Source of the DNA: Pantoea endophytica
GTDB lineage: Bacteria > Pseudomonadota > Gammaproteobacteria > Enterobacterales > Enterobacteriaceae
NCBI RefSeq assembly: GCF_002858935.1
Contig: NZ_PJRT01000005.1
Span: 186,001 to 250,000, forward strand
DNA: 64,000 bases
Reading direction: 5' to 3'
Shown here piece by piece: positions 58,702 through 64,000 of the stretch. The notes below the pieces were generated by a model. It saw only the letters and a program-made list of their open reading frames with translations. It ran no database searches and had not been told where the DNA came from. Numbering within the stretch: the stretch's first letter is position 1; each line of letters starts with the position of its first letter. The translations under genes were made by a program, and so were the position numbers.

Positions 58702-59575
58702 TCAGCTTCTCTAACTCAGCTGCAATGTAGGATTGCATACGGCCACTGCGCCTGATCAGGCCAACCGTACGCTTTACCACCGGCTCAGTGAGTGAAAGGT
58801 GTGTGAGTACTGAATGCTCTGACATCGGCATCGACATAGCGGGTACGGCAGCCATGCCGATACCCGCTTCAACCATACCTAGCATGGTGGTCACATGACG
58901 GGTTTCGCAGATACTGGGGCGCTCAGGAACGATGTGATCCAGCATCTTATCAAGTAGATGGCGGTTACCGGAGGTCTTATCCAGCTCAATGTAATCCTGC
59001 TGATAAAACTCTCGCCAGGTCAGGTTTTTTTTATTGGCTAATGGATGATCCCGCCTGCAGGCCGCCACGTAGACATCGCTCGTCAAGGGTATAAATTCGA
59101 TAGTGGTTTGCAGATCTCTGGCAAAACAGATGCCAAAGTCTGCCTGACCACTGGCCACTGCTTCAATGACGTTTCCAGCGCTACTATCAATGATTTTCAC
59201 ACGCACCCGTGGATAGCGTGTCTGGAAACGGCGGATAACATCGGGCATAAAATAGTAGGCTGCCGAGGGCACAGTGGCAACGGTGACCAGCCCTATACGA
59301 TCCTGACTCACCTTATTAATATCCGCTAATACCAGTTCAACATTCGCCAGCAGCTGGTCTGAGCGTTCAGCAAAGGTCCGTCCATACAGTGTCAACGTGA
59401 CACGCCGGGTCGTTCTGTCGAACAACTTGATCCCTAACGCGGATTCCAGCTTTTCTATCCTACGACTCAATGCTGACTGTGAAAGGCAGATGGACTCAGC
59501 GGCAAGCCGAAAATTACTGTATTCAACCAGCGCACGGAAGGCATAAAGATCGTTGAGGTCAAAGTTTACAGGCAT
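58676..59575 (-). CDS. LysR-family regulator
   Basis: 299 residues. The N-terminal winged helix is DLNDLYAFRALVEYSNFRLAAESICLSQSALSRRIEKLESALGIKLFDRTTRRVTLT. The C-terminal effector domain (GLVTVATVPSAAYYFMPDVIRRFQTRYPRVRVKIIDSSAGNVIEAVASGQADFGICF) is typical of the group that senses small organic acids. It is convergent with the symporter - binding-protein pair and overlaps it by 26 bases; it is a plausible regulator of that pair but has no divergent target. Confidence 0.9.
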   Translation of the reverse strand: MPVNFDLNDLYAFRALVEYSNFRLAAESICLSQSALSRRIEKLESALGIKLFDRTTRRVTLTLYGRTFAERSDQLLANVELVLADINKVSQDRIGLVTVATVPSAAYYFMPDVIRRFQTRYPRVRVKIIDSSAGNVIEAVASGQADFGICFARDLQTTIEFIPLTSDVYVAACRRDHPLANKKNLTWREFYQQDYIELDKTSGNRHLLDKMLDHIVPERPSICETRHVTTMLGMVEAGIGMAAVPAMSMPMSEHSVLTHLSLTEPVVKRTVGLIRRSGRMQSYIAAELEKLITEQYRVV

Positions 59576-59711
59576 AGCAGCAGACAGTCCTTTGGAGCTA
59601 GCGGGTGTTCAAAGGGCAATGATAGCCACATTATTGATTACGGTAACCACGTCTTACCTACAAATGTTATTACTTCTCATGTTGGCAAATAATTTTGCCA
59701 TGCAATGGTCA

Positions 59712-60512
59712 TTATTTCCCCGCCAGCATTTCTGGCAGCGTGCTGCGTTGCCGGAACCACGCGGCAAAAAAGCCGACGATAATGCAAAACTCGGCAATAT
59801 CTCCGCCGTAATACATCCACTGCGCAGCCTGCTGAATTTCTTCAGCGCTGGCTAAGGTTCCACGTGGGTATCCGAAGCCGTACATCAACTTCGCGAGAAT
59901 AGCGTGAGCGGCAGTAGCAAAAAAAATTGCCGCCAGACGCACAGTTCTCGATGGACGGTGAGGCGCGGGATCGGGCCCGGCGACAGACCAGGTAAACAGG
60001 TAGCCGGAGAGGACAAAATGCAGATGCAGGAAAATAAACAGGGCAGGAATGGCCATGCTCAACGCATATAACGGAGTGAGATAAAGAAGATACATCCCGC
60101 CAATATCCAGCGAAGCAGCGGTAAATGGATGGATTAAAAAGCGTATCGGGCGGGTGCGGAGAATAGTCATCATAGCGCGCGCCCACTGTGCGGATAGAGT
60201 GCGTAATATCAGTGAGCCGGGCGCCCCAAACACCAATCCGAGAGGTCCAAACATTCCAAGAAACAGATGCTGCAACATATGACCGCGTAAGTCATGATGC
60301 GCCCAGTTAGCCAAAGGCGGCAGCATGGATGCCACGATCATGACGATGCCGGCGGTAAAGCTGGCCATGCGCCAGGCGCTCCAGTGGGCAACCCGCCGTA
60401 AACGGACAGCGGCGATCAAATAAAAAAAGAGAATGACAGCAGGAGCTATGACCAAAAGAATAAATAGCGCGACTGAATGGGGCATCGCCGCAGGATGCAT
60501 CATGGGATCCAC
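59712..60512 (-). CDS. CtaG/caa3-type cytochrome oxidase assembly-like membrane protein
   Basis: 266 residues. GGAAG lies eight bases before a GTG start at 60512; ATG codons at 60503 and 60500 are alternatives. About seven membrane segments are seen, with HDLRGHMLQHLFLGMFGPLGLVFGAP, FIFLHLHFVLSGYLFTWSVAGPDPAPHRPS and HAILAKLMYGFGYP. The conserved His in membrane segments fits copper-linked caa3_CtaG proteins. It follows the DUF2243 gene by three bases, a common pairing. No oxidase subunits are nearby, so the role is uncertain. Confidence 0.85.
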   Translation of the reverse strand: MDPMMHPAAMPHSVALFILLVIAPAVILFFYLIAAVRLRRVAHWSAWRMASFTAGIVMIVASMLPPLANWAHHDLRGHMLQHLFLGMFGPLGLVFGAPGSLILRTLSAQWARAMMTILRTRPIRFLIHPFTAASLDIGGMYLLYLTPLYALSMAIPALFIFLHLHFVLSGYLFTWSVAGPDPAPHRPSRTVRLAAIFFATAAHAILAKLMYGFGYPRGTLASAEEIQQAAQWMYYGGDIAEFCIIVGFFAAWFRQRSTLPEMLAGK

Positions 60513-60515
60513 GGA

Positions 60516-60992
60516 TCAAACTTCCGTTTTAGCGGATAGAGCAGACCGCGCGTGACGATAAATCAGCAAGCCTGCCACCAATAACAGCACAGCAGACAGA
60601 TTCCAGATGAGGTCATAAAGCAGCACGTTATCAACATAGCGGATCTGATGCAGCCTGAGCAGCTTGTGATCAACAATTCCATCAAACAGTTGAAAAGCCC
60701 CCAAACCCACAATGAATCCTGCCCATGCTGCCGCGCGGTTGAGTTTTCCACGGCTTCGCAGGTCCGCAAACATGAAAAAACCAAGCACGAAAAGAATCAG
60801 CTCGCCTGCGTGCAATAATCCATCTGAAAGCAGGCTAAACGCGGGTGTGCCCCAGTCAAAGAAGTGATGCCAGGCCAGAATCTGATGAAATACCACTTCA
60901 TCAATTGCCGCCATCATACCGATTCCCAATGGAAGGGTGGCTATGAATGAACGTTTCAGATCGGGTTGAGGACTGGAATTCAAAGTTGGCAC
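60516..60992 (-). CDS. DUF2243 membrane protein
   Basis: 158 residues from a GTG (60992) that has GGAG six bases upstream; an earlier GTG at 61022 lacks such a site. Four membrane segments occur. Characteristic parts are LPLGIGMMAAIDEVVFHQILAWHHFFDWG, LLSDGLLHAGELILFVLGFF and GAFQLFDGIVDHKLLRLHQIRY, with several His and Asp near membrane edges. The function of DUF2243 is unknown; it commonly neighbours CtaG-like proteins, as here. Confidence 0.88.
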   Translation of the reverse strand: MPTLNSSPQPDLKRSFIATLPLGIGMMAAIDEVVFHQILAWHHFFDWGTPAFSLLSDGLLHAGELILFVLGFFMFADLRSRGKLNRAAAWAGFIVGLGAFQLFDGIVDHKLLRLHQIRYVDNVLLYDLIWNLSAVLLLVAGLLIYRHARSALSAKTEV

Positions 60993-61171
60993 TACGTTCT
61001 CCGGGTAAAAGTTAAATTTCACTTAAGAAGCGTAGATGATAATTCCCGCAGCCCGGCCAATTTACGCCAGCGTTATGTCGGGCAGGGCGCACGACATTAC
61101 CGAAAGCGGTTTTTCAGAGATTCCGCTGAGATTGTGATGATAGCAATCAGGCCTTGAAGCGATGAGAAATT

Positions 61172-61195
61172 GTGACCAAAATATCCACTGGTCAC
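61172..61195. promoter_or_regulatory. Operator-like palindrome GTGACCA-N10-TGGTCAC, copy 1
   Basis: Perfect 7-base arms at 61172-61178 and 61189-61195, 37 bases before the tetR start codon. An identical pair with the same spacing occurs at 61851-61874. Confidence 0.82.
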
Positions 61196-61232
61196 TCATC
61201 GTTTACATCAGCTCACCGAGCAAAGTTGAAAT

Positions 61233-61847
61233 ATGACAGAGAAAAAAACTACCGCCGCCACGCGTGGGCCTTCCGACCACACCATCCGCGATCAGATTGT
61301 GGCTGCCGCCATGGAGTACTTTAGCCATTACGGCTTTGAGAAAACCACCGTATCCGATCTCGCGCGATCAATTGGCTTCTCAAAAGCCTACATTTACAAG
61401 TTTTTCGGTTCTAAGCAGGAAATCGGTGAAGTCATCTGCGCCAATTGCCTTACGGATATCACGGAAAGGCTGAACGCTGCGCTGGAGCAGTCACCTTCCG
61501 CCACGGAAAAAATAAAGCAGCTGTTTCAGACGCTTGCTGTGGCAGGCTGCGAGCTGTTCTTCCGCGAACGTCGGCTGTATGACATCGCCGCCGCTTCCTC
61601 GCGTGAGCACTGGCCTGCTGCTGTGCAATATGAGGATTCCCTGCGTGAAATCGTGCTCGCCATCCTGCGCGCAGGACGCACTGCCGGGGAATTTGAGCGT
61701 AAAACGCCGCTGGATGAAACGGCCGCCGCCGTCTATCTGGTACTCAGACCTCTTGCCGATCCACTTCAATTGCAATCCTCACTTGATACGGCCGGAGAAG
61801 ATGCAAGCCAATTGGCTGCATTAGTACTTAGAAGTCTCGCTCCGTAG
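61233..61847 (+). CDS. TetR-family regulator of the adjacent RND efflux operon
   Basis: 204 residues. The HTH is HYGFEKTTVSDLARSIGFSKAYIYKFFGSKQEIGEVI (about residues 31-68). The C-terminal domain contains CELFFRERRLYDIAAASSREHWPAAVQYEDSLREIVLAILRAGR. It lies 73 bases before the membrane-fusion-protein gene, and perfect GTGACCA-N10-TGGTCAC sites lie both before the tetR gene and before the efflux operon. That arrangement predicts autorepression and repression of the pump, relieved by a pump substrate. The ribosome site is weak. Confidence 0.9.
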   Translation: MTEKKTTAATRGPSDHTIRDQIVAAAMEYFSHYGFEKTTVSDLARSIGFSKAYIYKFFGSKQEIGEVICANCLTDITERLNAALEQSPSATEKIKQLFQTLAVAGCELFFRERRLYDIAAASSREHWPAAVQYEDSLREIVLAILRAGRTAGEFERKTPLDETAAAVYLVLRPLADPLQLQSSLDTAGEDASQLAALVLRSLAP

Positions 61848-61850
61848 TTT

Positions 61851-61874
61851 GTGACCATTGACATAATTGGTCAC
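61851..61874. promoter_or_regulatory. Operator-like palindrome GTGACCA-N10-TGGTCAC, copy 2, over a promoter
   Basis: Arms at 61851-61857 and 61868-61874. TTGACA (61858-61863) lies inside the spacer and GAGAAT follows 17 bases later (61881-61886), a plausible sigma-70 promoter. A bound repressor would cover the -35. Confidence 0.85.
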
Positions 61875-61920
61875 TAGTCAGAGAATGGCGTCCTCATACT
61901 TCCCTTGAGTAAGGTAACCC

Positions 61921-63021
61921 ATGCTCCGGCATCTCCCTTTGTTGTCCGTCATCTGCCTGCTGCCGGTCATTCTGACTGGTTGCGGCGAACCTCTATCAGC
62001 CGCTGACGATCCGCGCTCCCGGCCGCCACTCATCAGGACGGCGACCGTCGAGCCTGCGGCGGGTCAATCTCGCGTTTTTACCGGCATTGTGGCCGCACGT
62101 TTTCAGAGCGACCTGGGTTTTCGCGTGTCGGGCAAGGTGCTTGAGCGTCTGGTTGATAAGGGGCAAAGCGTCAAACGCGGCCAGCTGCTGATGAGGCTCG
62201 ATCCGGCTGATCTCGCGCTGCAGGTCCGCGCTGCGGAGGGTGCGGTAAACGCCGCCCAGGCACGCGCGCGCCAGACCGGCGATGATGAGAAACGCTATCG
62301 TGGATTGGTGGGTTCTGGCGCGGTCTCTGCATCCTCTTACAGTCAAATACGTGCAGCGGCAGATGCCGCGCGTGCCGATCTGAGCGCCGCGCAGGCGCAG
62401 GCACGCGTGGCGCTCAACGCCTCGCAATATGCCGTACTGAGTGCTGATGCCGATGGCGTGGTGGTGGATACGTTGGCCGACCCAGGTCAGGTGGTTAGCG
62501 CCGGTCAAACGGTTGTGCGCCTCGCCCGCGCCGGTCAGCGTGAGGCGATGGTCAGTCTGCCGGAGACATTGCGCCCGCAGGTGGGATCGCCGGCTACAGC
62601 CATCCTGTATGGCAGTGGGATCGAGAATGATGCCAGGCTGCGCGAGTTGTCAGATTCGGCGGATGCAGCAACCCGCACCTACGAAGCACGCTATGTGCTG
62701 AGCGGTGCCGCAGCCGGTGCTCCGCTGGGTTCAACCGTAACCCTGCGTATCCCGGAATCTGCGGCGACGCCAGAATCCTGGTCAGTACCGCTCAGTGCGG
62801 TGTGGGATGCGGGACGTGGTGCTGGCGTCTGGCTGGTGGAAGGCAAACCCGCCAAAGTCACCTGGCGTGCCGTGACGCTGCTCGGCATCAGCGACGACAG
62901 TGCGCGCGTGTCGGGTCCGCTTCAGAGCGGGGAACAGGTAGCCGCGCTGGGCGCACACCTGCTGCATGAAGGTGAAGCCGTCCGCATCGGAATGCCTGGG
63001 TCGCAAGGAGCCACGCCATGA
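61921..63021 (+). CDS. RND efflux periplasmic adaptor (membrane fusion) lipoprotein
   Basis: 366 residues. The signal ends in the lipobox LTGC (C21), so it is anchored to the inner membrane. The adaptor pattern is FTGIVAARFQSDLGFRVSGKVLERLVDKGQSVKRGQLLMRLDPADLALQVRAAEGAVNAA (lipoyl half and alpha-hairpin), then SADADGVVVDTLADPGQVVSAGQTVVRLA. It links the RND pump to an outer-membrane channel. It overlaps the pump gene by 4 bases. No outer-membrane factor is seen in the window. Confidence 0.92.
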   Translation: MLRHLPLLSVICLLPVILTGCGEPLSAADDPRSRPPLIRTATVEPAAGQSRVFTGIVAARFQSDLGFRVSGKVLERLVDKGQSVKRGQLLMRLDPADLALQVRAAEGAVNAAQARARQTGDDEKRYRGLVGSGAVSASSYSQIRAAADAARADLSAAQAQARVALNASQYAVLSADADGVVVDTLADPGQVVSAGQTVVRLARAGQREAMVSLPETLRPQVGSPATAILYGSGIENDARLRELSDSADAATRTYEARYVLSGAAAGAPLGSTVTLRIPESAATPESWSVPLSAVWDAGRGAGVWLVEGKPAKVTWRAVTLLGISDDSARVSGPLQSGEQVAALGAHLLHEGEAVRIGMPGSQGATP

Positions 63022-64000
63022 GCCGCAACCGCTTTAACCTCTCGGCGCTGGCGGTGCGTGAACGATCGGTCACGCTGTTCCTGATCATTCTCGTTACGGT
63101 CGCTGGCGTAGTGGCTTTTCTGGGTCTGGGAAGAGCGGAAGATCCCCCGTTTACCGTCAAGCAGCTGACGGTGATCACCGCCTGGCCTGGCGCCACCGCG
63201 CAGGAGATGCAGGATCAGGTGGCTGAGCCGCTGGAGAAGCGGCTGCAGGAGCTGAAGTGGTATGACCGCACCGAGACCTATACTCGTCCCGGAATGGCAT
63301 ACACCATGCTTTCCCTACAGGACAGCACGCCACCTTCTGAAGTGCAGGAGCAGTTTTACCAGGCACGCAAAAAGCTCAGCGATGAGGCGCGCAACCTGCC
63401 GGCGGGTGTGATCGGGCCGATGGTTAACGATGAATTCTCGGATGTGGTTTTTGCCCTCTATGCACTGAAAGCAAAGGGTGAACCGCAGCGATTTCTGTCT
63501 CGTGATGCCGAAAAACTTCGTCAGCAGCTGCTACACGTTGCGGGCGTAAAAAAAGTCACCATTACCGGCGAGCAGGCAGAACGTATTTATGTCTCCTTTT
63601 CCAGCGATCGCCTCGCTACGCTGGGCATTACACCGGAACAGATATTTAACGCCCTGAACGGGCAAAATGCCCTGTCACCCGCCGGTTCGATACAAACGCG
63701 CGGGCCCGAGGTGTTTATCCGCCTCGACGGTGCGCTGGATACGCTCGAAAAAATCCGCAACACACCGGTCGTCTCCGGTAATCACACGCTACGGCTTGTC
63801 GACGTGGCCAAGGTCGAACGTGGCTATGTCGATCCGCCCGATTTTCTCATCCGTAATGAGGGTGAACCTGCACTGATGTTGAGCGTGGTAATGAGGGAAG
63901 GCTGGAACGGTCTTGAGCTGGGTAAGGCGCTGGAACAAGAGGTCCGAAATATAAATAGCGACATGCCGCTGGGCATGACGCTCACCAACGTTTCCGACCA
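63018..64000 (+). CDS. RND efflux pump inner-membrane subunit (3' end outside window)
   Basis: The first 327 codons of an AcrB-family pump, with AAGGAG nine bases before the ATG. TM1 is SVTLFLIILVTVAGVVAFLGLG, followed by porter-domain sequence EDPPFTVKQLTVITAWPGATAQEMQDQVAEPLEKRLQEL and later RLATLGITPEQIFNALNGQN. The EDPPF and WPGA features place it in the group of pumps related to VexF/MdtB-like transporters rather than classical AcrB. Substrates cannot be read. It is co-transcribed with the adaptor and presumably repressed by the TetR protein. Confidence 0.93.
   Translation, partial: MSRNRFNLSALAVRERSVTLFLIILVTVAGVVAFLGLGRAEDPPFTVKQLTVITAWPGATAQEMQDQVAEPLEKRLQELKWYDRTETYTRPGMAYTMLSLQDSTPPSEVQEQFYQARKKLSDEARNLPAGVIGPMVNDEFSDVVFALYALKAKGEPQRFLSRDAEKLRQQLLHVAGVKKVTITGEQAERIYVSFSSDRLATLGITPEQIFNALNGQNALSPAGSIQTRGPEVFIRLDGALDTLEKIRNTPVVSGNHTLRLVDVAKVERGYVDPPDFLIRNEGEPALMLSVVMREGWNGLELGKALEQEVRNINSDMPLGMTLTNVSD

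Noticed and set aside
1-64000. tRNA, rRNA, CRISPR arrays, prophage or transposase genes
   Set aside because: No cloverleaf, rRNA-like stretch, regular direct-repeat array, integrase or transposase was found by reading both strands; a covariance-model scan would be decisive for tRNA.

Overview
The window reads as a chromosome-type segment of an Erwiniaceae member, most likely Pantoea. This rests on close protein resemblance to enterobacterial families (YbiV/SupH, YahK-like alcohol dehydrogenase, CitA/TcuC symporter, EF-G), on GC-rich coding DNA, and on a recurrent intergenic palindrome (GTAGCGGCGC core). The species call is inference. I saw no rRNA, tRNA, CRISPR array or intact insertion sequence.

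Layout. 0-8 kb: the 3' part of an EF-G paralogue, a LuxR-type regulator, and a CFA/I-like (alternate chaperone-usher) fimbrial operon on the minus strand (chaperone, major pilin, usher, tip protein). The regulator and the operon share a 13-bp box upstream. 8-21 kb: an uncharacterised winged-helix-like protein; an oligopeptide/nickel-type ABC importer with two tandem paralogous binding proteins, an embedded acetyltransferase and a flavin monooxygenase; a PhnD-like protein overlapping a membrane desaturase; and a second luciferase-like oxidoreductase. 21-27 kb: a RidA - polar amino-acid ABC importer - D-serine-dehydratase-like operon with a divergent IclR regulator. 27-32 kb: a Fur-boxed siderophore-type binding protein, a Zur-boxed COG0523 GTPase, a SAM O-methyltransferase/TetR pair and a YbiV-like phosphatase.

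32.5-36.5 kb: a conspicuously AT-rich five-gene cassette with an EamA exporter, a BacD-like ATP-grasp ligase, a BacA-like prephenate decarboxylase homologue and two proteins I cannot name. It looks like a horizontally acquired pathway for a dipeptide or amino-acid antimetabolite and is the best candidate here for an undescribed system.

36.5-49 kb: SDR/XRE and HxlR/alcohol-dehydrogenase divergent pairs; a chemoreceptor, a MASE2-GGDEF protein and a YjfB-like motility protein, each behind a sigma-28-like promoter; an OsmC protein, a GNAT and an MscS channel; a second AT-rich module (TupA-like ATP-grasp plus Wzx-like flippase); and a 35-codon remnant of an MFS transporter.

49-64 kb: a ribose/AI-2-type ABC importer with FGGY kinase and SIS isomerase; a CitA/TcuC-like symporter with a periplasmic binding protein and LysR; a DUF2243/CtaG-like membrane pair; and a TetR-controlled RND efflux operon that runs off the end. 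Two copies of GTGACCA-N10-TGGTCAC flank the tetR gene. Short perfect hairpins and GTAGCGGCGC palindromes sit at many gene-block borders, including the edges of both AT-rich modules.
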